A DNA stretch of 6,319 nucleotides from Candidatus Dojkabacteria bacterium UBA3081 (lineage in GTDB: Bacteria > Patescibacteriota > Dojkabacteria > SC72): positions 1 to 6,319 of the forward strand of contig DFBL01000048.1 in NCBI GenBank assembly GCA_002366615.1. Reading direction: 5' to 3'. Every line of letters begins with the position of its first letter. The first letter of the stretch is position 1. A program made the position numbers and the translations under genes. The notes under the pieces were generated by a model. That model did not search any database and was not told the DNA's origin. It saw nothing but the letters and a program-made list of their open reading frames with translations. Positions 1-6,236 of the stretch are shown in pieces.

Positions 1-59
1 TGATACTTACTCTTTTTCTTTAATTGTCTCGCTTTGTACTCCTTAGCCTCTGTTGACAT
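1..59 (-). CDS. rpsN: 30S ribosomal protein S14, N-terminal fragment
   Basis: Small-subunit head protein; only the first 19 codons lie in the window, and the gene continues past its low-coordinate edge. The readable start is MSTEAKEYKARQLKKKSKY, a short lysine-rich N-terminus ending in the K-x-KY step that in the short, zinc-binding S14 type precedes the NRCxxCGR ribbon. The ribbon itself is out of view, so the type Z assignment is inferred. Position supports the call, because S14 follows L5 in the spc operon. The ATG at 59-57 lies inside the end of rplE, giving a 17-nt overlap in a different frame and implying coupled translation. It is preceded by AAAAAAG with no Shine-Dalgarno. Confidence 0.8.
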   Translation of the reverse strand, partial: MSTEAKEYKARQLKKKSKY

Positions 60-597
60 CTTTTTTGAAAGGGAAACCAAATTTATCTAAAAAAGCTTTA
101 CCACTTTTATCATCTTTAGCACTTGTTACTAATGTAACCTCTAAACTTCTTATCTTCTTAATATTGTTAGCATCTATTTCTGGAAATACTGTATGATCCT
201 CAATACCAATGGAGTAGTTACCAGCACCATCAAATGCTGATACTTTTAGGCCTCTAAAATCCTTAGTTCTAGGAAATACAATATTTACTAATTTATCAAA
301 GAACTCCCACATTCTATCACCTCTTAGTGTTACAGATACACCAATATCCATTCCTTCTCTTACTTTAAAAGCAGAGATAGCCTTTTTTGCCTTATTTATG
401 ATTGGCTTTTGACCAGATATTAATGTAACCATATCAATTATATCCTCTAAAGCATCTGCTTCATTTAAAACAGCTCCTGCTCCTACATTTATTACTATCT
501 TTTTAAGAGTAGGTACTTCCATAATGTTTGAGTATCCTAATTCTTTTAAGAGCTCCTTTTTAATTGTTTTGTTATATTCTTCTCTTAATCTTGCCAT
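43..597 (-). CDS. rplE: 50S ribosomal protein L5
   Basis: Binds 5S rRNA in the central protuberance of the large subunit and contacts S13 and P-site tRNA. The 184-residue product is the usual length. Visible family motifs are the MARLREEYN start, PTLKKIVINVG (29-39), SGQKPIINKAKKAISAFK (61-78), GNYSIGIEDHTVFPEID (126-142) and the C-terminal AKDDKSGKAFLDKFGFPF (160-177). The start ATG shares one base with the rplX stop (TAATG), which points to translational coupling, and no Shine-Dalgarno is seen. The 3' end overlaps rpsN by 17 nt. The LVTSAKDDKSG style of the C-terminus resembles Patescibacteria, a judgement from memory. Confidence 0.97.
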   Translation of the reverse strand: MARLREEYNKTIKKELLKELGYSNIMEVPTLKKIVINVGAGAVLNEADALEDIIDMVTLISGQKPIINKAKKAISAFKVREGMDIGVSVTLRGDRMWEFFDKLVNIVFPRTKDFRGLKVSAFDGAGNYSIGIEDHTVFPEIDANNIKKIRSLEVTLVTSAKDDKSGKAFLDKFGFPFKKDVNRG

Positions 598-1094
598 TAT
601 TTACTTTTTGTTTTTGATTTAGTTTCTTTTTTCTTTGTACTTTTAGTCTCTTTCTTAGTACTTTTCTTTTTTGTCGGGGTCTTCTTCGTTGCTTTCTTAA
701 TTGTTTTCTTTTTTGTTGTGGTTGTCTTCTTCTTAGTTTTTGATGCCTCTTTCTTTACTGCTTTAACTTCCTCTTTCTTCTCTACTACTTCTATAGGTTT
801 CCCACATTTTTTACATATTCTCTGTACTTTCCCTTTCCCTCTCTTTATTGATACCCTTGTTGCCTTATTACAGTTTGGACATACCAACATTACTTTAGAG
901 ATATATAGAGGTTTAGTAATAGTTAAAATCTCTGATGTCTTTTCTCTTCCATCACCCTTTATATGCTTTTTGTACATATTAATTCCATCAACTATCAGTT
1001 TCTCTTCTTTAGGATCGATAGCGACAACCACCCCTTGTCTGCCAGAGTCTTTCCCGTATAGTACTTTTACTGTGTCTCCTTTTTTTATCTTCAT
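597..1094 (-). CDS. rplX: 50S ribosomal protein L24 with zinc ribbon and long Lys/Thr tail
   Basis: Assembly-initiating large-subunit protein that binds 23S rRNA domain I near the tunnel exit. The N-terminal KOW domain is clear (KKGDTVKVLYGKDSGRQGVV, 4-23), followed by YKKHIKGDGR and the strand KVMLVCPNCNKATRV. Four cysteines (C72, C75, C94, C97) form two CxxC knuckles, the zinc ribbon found in many bacterial L24 proteins. The 165-residue length exceeds the usual length of about 105. The excess is a low-complexity tail (106-165, bases 600-779) with 29 lysines and 14 threonines in 60 residues. The reading frame stays open through the tail and ends in the TAATG shared with rplE. A 15-nt AT-rich gap separates it from rplN, with no Shine-Dalgarno. 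Confidence 0.96.
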   Translation of the reverse strand: MKIKKGDTVKVLYGKDSGRQGVVVAIDPKEEKLIVDGINMYKKHIKGDGREKTSEILTITKPLYISKVMLVCPNCNKATRVSIKRGKGKVQRICKKCGKPIEVVEKKEEVKAVKKEASKTKKKTTTTKKKTIKKATKKTPTKKKSTKKETKSTKKKETKSKTKSK

Positions 1095-1109
1095 ATTTTT
1101 ATCTAATAA

Positions 1110-1478
1110 TTACAATACTTCAGGTGCAAGAGATACTATCTTATCAAATCCTTTCTCTTTTAATTCTCTTGCTACTGGACCAAATATTCTTGTTCCCTTT
1201 GGATTCTTCTTACTATCAATTATTACCGCTGCATTATCATCAAACCTAACATATGAACCATCTCTCCTTTTATGTTCCTTTGTAACTCTTACTACAACTG
1301 CTGTTAAAACCTCATGTCTTTTTACCCCACTGTTAGGCAAAGCTCTCTGTATAGCTACTTTAATTATACTTCCTAGCTTAGCAGCTTTAATTTTAGAGTA
1401 TCCTGGAATACCTATTATCTTTGCCACTTTGGCTCCACTGTTATCTGCAATTGTTAAATTAGTTCCTACTTGTACCAT
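1110..1478 (-). CDS. rplN: 50S ribosomal protein L14
   Basis: Large-subunit beta-barrel protein at the subunit interface. It forms bridges to 16S rRNA and is the docking site of the silencing factor RsfS. The 122-residue length is canonical. Motifs are ADNSGAK (11-17), VVVRVTKEHKRRDGSYVRFD (61-80), NPKGTRIFGPVARELK (92-107) and the C-terminal IVSLAPEVL. Residue 2 is Val where MIQ is the common start. The gene begins 2 nt after the rpsQ stop. Unusually for this window it has a proper ribosome binding site, AAGGA at 1491-1487, eight bases before the ATG and lying within the last codons of rpsQ. Confidence 0.98.
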   Translation of the reverse strand: MVQVGTNLTIADNSGAKVAKIIGIPGYSKIKAAKLGSIIKVAIQRALPNSGVKRHEVLTAVVVRVTKEHKRRDGSYVRFDDNAAVIIDSKKNPKGTRIFGPVARELKEKGFDKIVSLAPEVL

Positions 1479-1480
1479 TT

Positions 1481-1732
1481 CTATTTTCCTTTTTTATCAA
1501 TTACAATCCATTTAACATTTTTTGAATATGGTCTAGATTCTCTAATAACTACTTTATCTCCTATATTTAGCTCCTCATCTGTATGAGCAAAGAATATCTT
1601 TTTCTTGTTAATAACTTTATGATATACAGGATGTGATGTAGTAGTATCAACTCTAACACGAACAGTCCCCTGCATTTTATTACTGACAACTTTTCCTTTT
1701 AATTCTTTTTTTTCTCCTTTTCTTTCAGTCAT
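1481..1732 (-). CDS. rpsQ: 30S ribosomal protein S17
   Basis: OB-fold primary 16S rRNA-binding protein of the small-subunit body. The 83-residue product shows GKVVSNKMQGTVRVRVD (13-29), HPVYHKVINKKKIFFAH (34-50) and IGDKVVIRESRPYSK (57-71), the standard strand and loop motifs. A short lysine-rich leader (MTERKGEKKE) and a KKGK end are ordinary. The start follows a run of seven A residues with no Shine-Dalgarno. The stop is TAG, two bases before rplN. In the classical S10 operon the gene immediately upstream is rpmC; here only a 71-nt gap with an apparent rpmC vestige separates it from rplP. Confidence 0.97.
   Translation of the reverse strand: MTERKGEKKELKGKVVSNKMQGTVRVRVDTTTSHPVYHKVINKKKIFFAHTDEELNIGDKVVIRESRPYSKNVKWIVIDKKGK
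1487..1491 (-). promoter_or_regulatory. Shine-Dalgarno of rplN
   Basis: AAGGA on the minus strand, eight bases before the rplN ATG and inside the final codons of rpsQ. It stands out because nearly all other genes here start after A-rich sequence without such a motif. It may give L14 initiation independent of coupling to S17. Confidence 0.6.
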
Positions 1733-1743
1733 TTTTTTTCTAA

Positions 1744-1803
1744 TTAAATATTTAAAACGGCTTGTATTCTACCAAGATTATCAATTTGTCTCAAGCTTTT
1801 TCC
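1744..1803 (-). pseudogene. rpmC: apparent C-terminal vestige of rpmC (L29)
   Basis: The gap between rplP and rpsQ is where rpmC sits in the canonical operon, but 71 nt cannot hold the usual gene of about 65 codons. Directly after the rplP TAA, in the same frame, 19 sense codons read GKSLRQIDNLGRIQAVLNI and then TAA. The segment LGRIQAVLN matches, residue for residue in character, the IARIxTVL(N/R) core of the last helix of L29, and a basic RQ precedes it as in L29. No upstream frame supplies the N-terminal two helices, because that DNA encodes intact L16. An AAGGA at 1805-1801 stands six bases before a TTG codon (1794-1792), so translation of a 16-residue peptide is conceivable. Seen: the frame and its match by eye. 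Inferred: descent by deletion from rpmC. Chance resemblance of a short helix cannot be excluded. Confidence 0.5.
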
Positions 1804-2211
1804 TTATTTCTTCTCAACAAACTTAGTCTTAACTGAGAGCTTTTGTGCTCCTAGTCTCATCGCCTCTTGAGCTCTTTCTCTGGATACTCCACTTAATTCA
1901 AAGAGCATAGTTCCTGGTCTTACAACTGCTACATATCCCTCTACATCTCCTTTACCTGCAATCATCTTACTGTTTGTACTTTTTTGAGTGTATGGCTTAT
2001 GAGGGAATATCTTTATCCATACTTTTCCTTTTCTCTTCATATACCCGGTTATTGCTCTTCTTGCTGCCTCTATCTCTCTTGATTTAATCCATCCATTTTC
2101 AAGAGATTTCAAACCGTATTCACCAAAAGCTATACTGTTGTTATTAGTAGCAACTCCTCCCATTTTGCCTCTGAATTCCTTTCTGTATTTTCTATTTTTT
2201 GGTTCTAACAT
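1804..2211 (-). CDS. rplP: 50S ribosomal protein L16
   Basis: Large-subunit protein beside the A-site and 5S rRNA, needed late in assembly and for aminoacyl-tRNA accommodation. The 135-residue product is the normal length, with MLEPKNRKYRKEFRG at the start, FGEYGLKSLE (29-38), IEAARRAI (47-54), GKVWIKIFPHKPYTQK (62-77), GYVAVVRPGTMLFEL (92-106) and KLSVKTKFV (124-132). The loop that reads VRMGKGKG in E. coli reads SKMIAGKG here, so the Arg81 position, which is hydroxylated in E. coli, carries Lys82. The start is 2 nt after the rpsC TAG, without a Shine-Dalgarno. Downstream lies the apparent rpmC vestige in the same frame, beyond the TAA stop. Confidence 0.98.
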   Translation of the reverse strand: MLEPKNRKYRKEFRGKMGGVATNNNSIAFGEYGLKSLENGWIKSREIEAARRAITGYMKRKGKVWIKIFPHKPYTQKSTNSKMIAGKGDVEGYVAVVRPGTMLFELSGVSRERAQEAMRLGAQKLSVKTKFVEKK

Positions 2212-2213
2212 TT

Positions 2214-2861
2214 CTAATCTTGTTGTTCTATCTTAGTTTTATCTCCTTTATATACCCATATTTTTACTCCTAGTAATCCTGCATCTAATGTATGTGCCGT
2301 TTCTTCTGCATAGTCTATATCAGCTTTCAGCGTTTGAGCTGGTACCGAACCTTCATCAAATTTAATAGTTCTTGCTTGACTTGCATTATTAATCCTTCCC
2401 GAAATCCAAATCCTTATACCCTTTGCTCCAGCCATCATTGCCTTATCCCTAACACTTATAGCTAGAAGTTTTGATGGTTGCCTTCTCTCAATTCCATCTG
2501 CTATGGAACGAGCTAATACTCTTGCAGAAAGATCTGCTTTCTTAACCTCTCTAATCTTTACTTCTATGTTTTGCTTAGTCATCTTGTTCAATTTCTTCTG
2601 TAAAACATCTATACCCTCTCCACCTCTTCCTATTGCTACTCCTGGTCTGGCTACAAAAACCTCGATTTCTACTCTATTCATTGCTCTTTTGATAATGACT
2701 GAGTCTATTCCAGCATCTTTCATACTCTTTCTAACTATTTTCTTAATCTTTAAATCCTGTGCTAATATGCCTGCATAATCCCTCTTGTTTGCATACCATA
2801 CAGAATCCCATGTTTTATTTATTCCCATCCTTATTGCATTTGGGTGTACTTTTCTTCCCAT
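2214..2861 (-). CDS. rpsC: 30S ribosomal protein S3
   Basis: Head protein lining the mRNA entry channel of the small subunit, with helicase-type contacts to mRNA. The 215 residues are typical. An N-terminal segment MGRKVHPNAIRMG is followed by a type II KH domain (about 39-107) with its GRGG loop at 78-81. The C-terminal domain has ADGIERRQ (121-128), RIWISGRI (150-157), GSVPAQTLKADIDYA (171-185) and GVKIWVYKG (198-206). The positively charged channel residues around RRQ are retained. The ATG shares one base with the rplV stop (TAATG), which indicates coupled initiation. The stop is TAG. Confidence 0.98.
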   Translation of the reverse strand: MGRKVHPNAIRMGINKTWDSVWYANKRDYAGILAQDLKIKKIVRKSMKDAGIDSVIIKRAMNRVEIEVFVARPGVAIGRGGEGIDVLQKKLNKMTKQNIEVKIREVKKADLSARVLARSIADGIERRQPSKLLAISVRDKAMMAGAKGIRIWISGRINNASQARTIKFDEGSVPAQTLKADIDYAEETAHTLDAGLLGVKIWVYKGDKTKIEQQD

Positions 2862-3208
2862 TATTTAACTGTTAATTCTAAATTAATATGTGATCTTCTT
2901 TTAAGTATTCTTGAGGATCTTCCTTTCGATGTAAATCTGTATCTTTTGAGAGTTGGTGCTCCATCTACTGATACGTGAGAAATAACTAAGTCTGTATCCT
3001 GAGCACTAAACAGATCGGTAGCATTCGCTATAGCGGACTTAAGTGCTTTTATTATTATCGAAGAGCCCTTCTTGTTTGTTAATTTCAATATATCCAAAGC
3101 TTTATCAGCACTCTCTCCTCTTATTAAATCAACAATCAATCTCAATTTCTGAGGTGATTGTGCTACATTCTTTATTTTTACTTTTGTCTTTTTCTCTTCC
3201 ATATTCAT
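2861..3208 (-). CDS. rplV: 50S ribosomal protein L22
   Basis: Large-subunit protein that touches all 23S rRNA domains and whose beta-hairpin lines the exit tunnel. The 115-residue product shows SPQKLRLIVDLIRGE (18-32), ALKSAIANA (55-63) and the hairpin region DGAPTLKRYRFTSKGRSSR (82-100), followed by ILKRRSHI. Two in-frame ATGs (MNM) lie at the start; the first is used here because it is the longer frame, and either leaves the fold intact. It lies 12 nt after rpsS, with only AAAGA before the ATG. The macrolide-contacting hairpin tip keeps its normal length, with no insertion or deletion seen. Confidence 0.97.
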   Translation of the reverse strand: MNMEEKKTKVKIKNVAQSPQKLRLIVDLIRGESADKALDILKLTNKKGSSIIIKALKSAIANATDLFSAQDTDLVISHVSVDGAPTLKRYRFTSKGRSSRILKRRSHINLELTVK

Positions 3209-3220
3209 TCTTTAAGTAAT

Positions 3221-3526
3221 TTACTCTTCAAATCTACCACTGCTTCCATATACTTTAGCTAACTTTCCTTTCTTAGCATGTCCTTTAAATTTCCTTGTTT
3301 GTGCAAATTCTCCTAATCTATGACCTATCATAGACTCCTCAATTAAAACCTCTTCGTGCTTCTTACCATTATGTATTGCAAAGGTAATTCCAACCATCTC
3401 TGGTGTAATAGTGGAAGCTCTCGCCCATGTTTTAATAGGTTTCCTATTACCACTATCTAGAGCGGCTTTCACCTTCTTTTGTAATTTTTCATCTACATAT
3501 ATTCCTTTTTTTAGTGATCTAGACAT
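3221..3526 (-). CDS. rpsS: 30S ribosomal protein S19
   Basis: Small-subunit head protein paired with S13, contacting the A-site region and the intersubunit bridge. Motifs are SRSLKKGIYVDEKLQKKV (2-19), KTWARASTITPEMVG (32-46), AIHNGKKH (50-57) and MIGHRLGEFAQTRKFKGHAK (66-85). At 101 residues it is slightly longer than the usual length of about 92. The extra is a C-terminal stretch (LAKVYGSSGRFEE) after the GHA motif, where tails vary between phyla. It sits 18 nt after rplB. A weak AGGA lies about 11 bases before the ATG, further than the usual optimum. Confidence 0.97.
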   Translation of the reverse strand: MSRSLKKGIYVDEKLQKKVKAALDSGNRKPIKTWARASTITPEMVGITFAIHNGKKHEEVLIEESMIGHRLGEFAQTRKFKGHAKKGKLAKVYGSSGRFEE

Positions 3527-3544
3527 CTATACTATTTTCCTAAA

Positions 3545-4396
3545 TTATTTCTTAGCGAAAGGTCTCTGTCGAGTCCTTCTCCTCTTAATTATATATTTAT
3601 TAGTTCTTTTGTTCCTTCTTGTTCTTGTTCCAATTCTGTTTCCCCATATATCCTTTGCTTGTCCACCTATCTGCCCCTTTCCTTCCCCTCCTCCATGTGG
3701 ATGCTCAACTGCATGCATTGCCATTCCTCTTACCTCTGGTCTCCAACCTAAATTCCTCTTTCTTCCAGCTTTTCCTAATTTAACATTCATTTTCTCTTCA
3801 TTCCCCACCTGGCCTATAGTTGCCATTGCATTTGCAGGAACTAATCTAATTTCTCCTGAGGGCATTTTTACCTGTACATATTTCCCAGTGGTATCTAGTC
3901 CTTGAATAATTATCTCTTGTCCTGCAGAGCGAGCAAATACTGCTCCTTTTCCAATTCTATTCTCTAAACAGTGTACAGATGTTCCAGAAGGGATATTCTT
4001 AACCATCATTGCATTTCCAGGTAAAACATCTACTTTCTCACCCGATATGACCTTATCACCAACCTTTAATCTTCGAGGTGCAATTATATATCTTTTTTCC
4101 CCATCTGCATACTGTAGTAGTGCTAAATGAGCACTTCTATTTGGATCAAAATACAGACCTAATACTTTTGCTTCGATTCCAGATTTGTCTCTTTTAAAAT
4201 CAATTATTCTAACTCTTCTTCTGAACCCACCACCTCTGTGTCTAATGGTAATCTTACCTTGGTTGTTTCTTCCAGCTTTTTGATTTTTAGAAACAGAAAG
4301 CTTTTTAGGGCCACTCTTCTTCTCAAGCATGGACCTATCTTCTAATCTTGTTCCTCTAGTACTTGAGGTTGTTGGTTTTAATACTCTTACTGCCAT
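3545..4396 (-). CDS. rplB: 50S ribosomal protein L2
   Basis: Largest and highly conserved large-subunit protein, needed for subunit association and peptidyl-transferase activity. The 283 residues show KAGRNNQGKITIRHRGGG (40-57), RIIDFKRDK (63-71), DPNRSAHLALLQYADGEKRY (84-103), PSGTSVHCLE (136-145) and VRGMAMHAVEHPHGGGEG (222-239). His232, in the EHPHGGG motif, corresponds to the E. coli His229 long implicated in peptidyl-transferase activity. The common MNPVDHP is MHAVEHP here, so the Asn and Pro are replaced. The basic C-terminus (RRRTRQRPFAKK) is normal. Only 1 nt separates its ATG from the rplW stop, and no Shine-Dalgarno is present. Confidence 0.99.
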   Translation of the reverse strand: MAVRVLKPTTSSTRGTRLEDRSMLEKKSGPKKLSVSKNQKAGRNNQGKITIRHRGGGFRRRVRIIDFKRDKSGIEAKVLGLYFDPNRSAHLALLQYADGEKRYIIAPRRLKVGDKVISGEKVDVLPGNAMMVKNIPSGTSVHCLENRIGKGAVFARSAGQEIIIQGLDTTGKYVQVKMPSGEIRLVPANAMATIGQVGNEEKMNVKLGKAGRKRNLGWRPEVRGMAMHAVEHPHGGGEGKGQIGGQAKDIWGNRIGTRTRRNKRTNKYIIKRRRTRQRPFAKK

Positions 4397-4397
4397 T

Positions 4398-4691
4398 TTA
4401 AATGTTTAAAAATTCATCAATTTTATCTCCTTTTTTAAGTGTAACGATTGCTTTCTTCTTGTCGCTTCTCCTGTAGTATTTGTTTGTTTTCCAATCTCTT
4501 GATTCCTTCCCAGGTTTAACTACTGTATTCACATTGGTTACCTTAACTTTGTATTTCTCCTCTACGGCTTTTTTAATTTCAATCTTGTTTACATCCGTAC
4601 CAACAAAAAAAGTATATTTGTTGCTTGAATTAGCAAGTTCATATGCCTTCTCTGATACCACCGGTTTTAAAATTATCTTTTTATTTTCCAT
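4398..4691 (-). CDS. rplW: 50S ribosomal protein L23
   Basis: Exit-tunnel rim protein that docks trigger factor and the signal recognition particle. The 97-residue product carries the family start IILKPVVSEKA (6-16), KYTFFVGTDVNKIEIKKAVE (25-44), VTNVNTVVKPG (51-61) and KKAIVTLKKGDKI (79-91). It begins within the end of rplD, with an 11-nt overlap in a different frame, so reinitiation or coupling is likely. The extended rRNA-binding loop between strands (62-78) is short but basic, as in compact bacterial L23 proteins. Confidence 0.96.
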   Translation of the reverse strand: MENKKIILKPVVSEKAYELANSSNKYTFFVGTDVNKIEIKKAVEEKYKVKVTNVNTVVKPGKESRDWKTNKYYRRSDKKKAIVTLKKGDKIDEFLNI

Positions 4692-5283
4692 TTGTTAATC
4701 TGTCTTCCAAAATTTTAAGCACACTTGTATCAACTAATATATTATTGTTTGCTACAACATCTTTAAGATTTACTTTTAAGGGTGTTGTTACATTAAACCG
4801 AGAAACATTTCTTAAAGCTAAAGATACATTCTTGTTATCTGCTATTATCAATGTCTTTTTAGATATATCCTTAGTTAACTTCTTTCTTAAACCCTTCAAT
4901 TCCTTTTTTGTATCTATATCTATTACCTTGACTAACTCTTCTCTGTTTCTTTGAGAAAGAGCAATGCACAGGGCTTTCTTAACCATTTTCTTGTTTATTT
5001 TTCTCTTCCAATTCCTCTTGTTAGGACCAAAAGCTACTCCTCCTCCTACCCATATTGGAGATCTAATAGATCCATGTCTGGCTCTACCAGTACCTTTCTG
5101 TTTCCAAGGTTTCCTTCCTCCTCCAGAGACTTCGCTTCTACCTTTTACAGCTGATGTTCCTTTTCTCTCATTACTAGAGAAAACAAACAAAACCTGTGCT
5201 AAAAGATCTGCATTGTATGGCAAATCCCAGACTTTAGGGTTTAACTTTATCTCTTTTGTTGTTTTTTTCTTTGTCTCTGCCAT
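4681..5283 (-). CDS. rplD: 50S ribosomal protein L4
   Basis: Large-subunit protein whose long loop reaches into the exit tunnel opposite L22. In E. coli and many other bacteria it also represses its own operon by binding the leader RNA. The 200-residue product carries the loop motif GGGRKPWKQKGTGRARHGS (54-72) followed by RSPIWVGGGVAFGP (74-87), the strongest L4 signature. The N-terminus is lysine-rich (MAETKKKTTKEIKL), and the C-terminal half (SRFNVTTPLKVNLKDVVANN) matches the Rossmann-like globular domain. It begins 2 nt after the rplC stop and overlaps rplW by 11 nt. No L4-binding leader is recognisable upstream of rpsJ. Confidence 0.97.
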   Translation of the reverse strand: MAETKKKTTKEIKLNPKVWDLPYNADLLAQVLFVFSSNERKGTSAVKGRSEVSGGGRKPWKQKGTGRARHGSIRSPIWVGGGVAFGPNKRNWKRKINKKMVKKALCIALSQRNREELVKVIDIDTKKELKGLRKKLTKDISKKTLIIADNKNVSLALRNVSRFNVTTPLKVNLKDVVANNNILVDTSVLKILEDRLTNGK

Positions 5284-5285
5284 TA

Positions 5286-5879
5286 TTACTCTGCAATATA
5301 TATTTTTACTAAATCTCCATTTGAACCTGGAACAGGTCCACTAACTAATATGTAATTCTCTTTAATATCAACTATTCTCTTGTTCTTTATTGTTACTTTC
5401 TCAGAACCCATTCTCCCACCCATTCTTGTACCCTTAAATACTCTACCTGGATCTGTACCTGCACCTATTGAACCAGGAGCTCTTAATCTGTCAGATTGTC
5501 CATGTGTTCTAGGTCCTCCTTTAAATCCATGTCTTTTAACAACACCTGCAAATCCCTTTCCTTTAGATACTCCAGATATTGTAATTACATCTCCTTTGTT
5601 AAATGTTTCTGCTACAACATCACTCCCAATCTTTAATCCTTCTAAAACATCTCCCTTGATAACCCATCTATATCTTGGAACAAATCCTAATTCCTTGTAC
5701 TGTCCTTCTAATGATTTCTTAGCATTTTTCTTGTTTCCTAATCCTAATACAATTTGCCCTTGTTTTTCATCAATATTAGCAATCTTACAATCAGAAACAT
5801 CGACGACAGTTACAGGGATTGATTTATCATCCACAAAAACTCTTGTCATTCCTTTTTTTATTCCTAATATTGCTTTCAT
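5286..5879 (-). CDS. rplC: 50S ribosomal protein L3
   Basis: Early-assembly large-subunit protein whose extension reaches the peptidyl-transferase centre. The 197 residues, slightly under the usual length of about 209, include LGIKKGMTRVF (5-15), SKGKGFAGVVKRHGF (105-119), GPRTHGQSDRLRAPGSIG (122-139), DPGRVFKGTRMGGRMG (143-158) and GPVPGSNGDLVKI (181-193). In E. coli the residue after GSIG is Gln150, methylated by PrmB; here it is Ala140, as in many bacteria without that modification. The start follows eight AT-only bases after the rpsJ TAG, with no Shine-Dalgarno. Confidence 0.98.
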   Translation of the reverse strand: MKAILGIKKGMTRVFVDDKSIPVTVVDVSDCKIANIDEKQGQIVLGLGNKKNAKKSLEGQYKELGFVPRYRWVIKGDVLEGLKIGSDVVAETFNKGDVITISGVSKGKGFAGVVKRHGFKGGPRTHGQSDRLRAPGSIGAGTDPGRVFKGTRMGGRMGSEKVTIKNKRIVDIKENYILVSGPVPGSNGDLVKIYIAE

Positions 5880-5887
5880 ATTTTTTA

Positions 5888-6199
5888 CTACTGAATTTCA
5901 ATACCTACACCAGCAGGCATTTGGAGATGCTGCAATGCATCTATTGTCTTTGGTGTTGGATCGATAATATCTATAACTCTTTTGTGAGTACCTATTTCAA
6001 AATGTTCAATTGAACTCTTATAGATGAATGGGGATCTATTTACAGCTATTTTCCTTCTTCTGGTTGGTAGTGGTATAGGGCCGGAGACCTTCGCACCTGT
6101 GCTAATTGCAGTTTCTATTATGCTTTTAGCAGATCTATCTAATACTACAGAGTCATAGCCTTTCAACTTTACTCTAATTTTTGGACCTATGTCATTCAT
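5888..6199 (-). CDS. rpsJ: 30S ribosomal protein S10 (NusE)
   Basis: Small-subunit head protein; in free form it is NusE, partner of NusB in transcription antitermination and of NusG in coupling. The 103-residue product has KIRVKLKGYD (7-16), GPIPLPTRRRK (40-50), the hairpin-loop motif FEIGTHKRVIDI (67-78), PTPKTIDAL (81-89) and PAGVGIEI (95-102). The start is the first ATG after an in-frame TAA at 6208-6206, so no longer form is possible from this frame. It is the first gene of the S10 cluster and follows tuf by 68 nt, the classical str-to-S10 junction. Upstream sequence (TTAAGATAGA) shows no strong Shine-Dalgarno. Confidence 0.98.
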   Translation of the reverse strand: MNDIGPKIRVKLKGYDSVVLDRSAKSIIETAISTGAKVSGPIPLPTRRRKIAVNRSPFIYKSSIEHFEIGTHKRVIDIIDPTPKTIDALQHLQMPAGVGIEIQ

Positions 6200-6236
6200 T
6201 CTATCTTAAAGAGCTAAATTAAACTTAAGATACTGA

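Noticed and set aside
718..1515. A 265-codon plus-strand open frame opposite rplX and rplN, plus several shorter plus-strand frames elsewhere
   Set aside because: Their translations are Phe/Ser/Leu/Pro-rich low-information sequence produced by the pyrimidine-rich complement of Lys-rich ribosomal genes, and each lies wholly opposite a motif-confirmed gene.
1744..1806. C-terminal extension of L16 by readthrough or an assembly error in the stop codon
   Set aside because: L16 already ends at its normal family terminus (KTKFVEKK), and the extra codons resemble L29 rather than any L16 tail, so a separate vestige is the better reading; raw reads would settle it.
43..6199. Alternative genetic code with TGA as Gly or Trp
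   Set aside because: All genes have full family length with no in-frame TGA, and conserved Trp and Gly positions use standard codons.
6200..6236. Promoter for rpsJ with TAAGAT or similar as a -10 element
   Set aside because: The candidate is only a few bases from the ATG, has no recognisable -35 at proper spacing, and AT-rich spacer yields such hexamers by chance.
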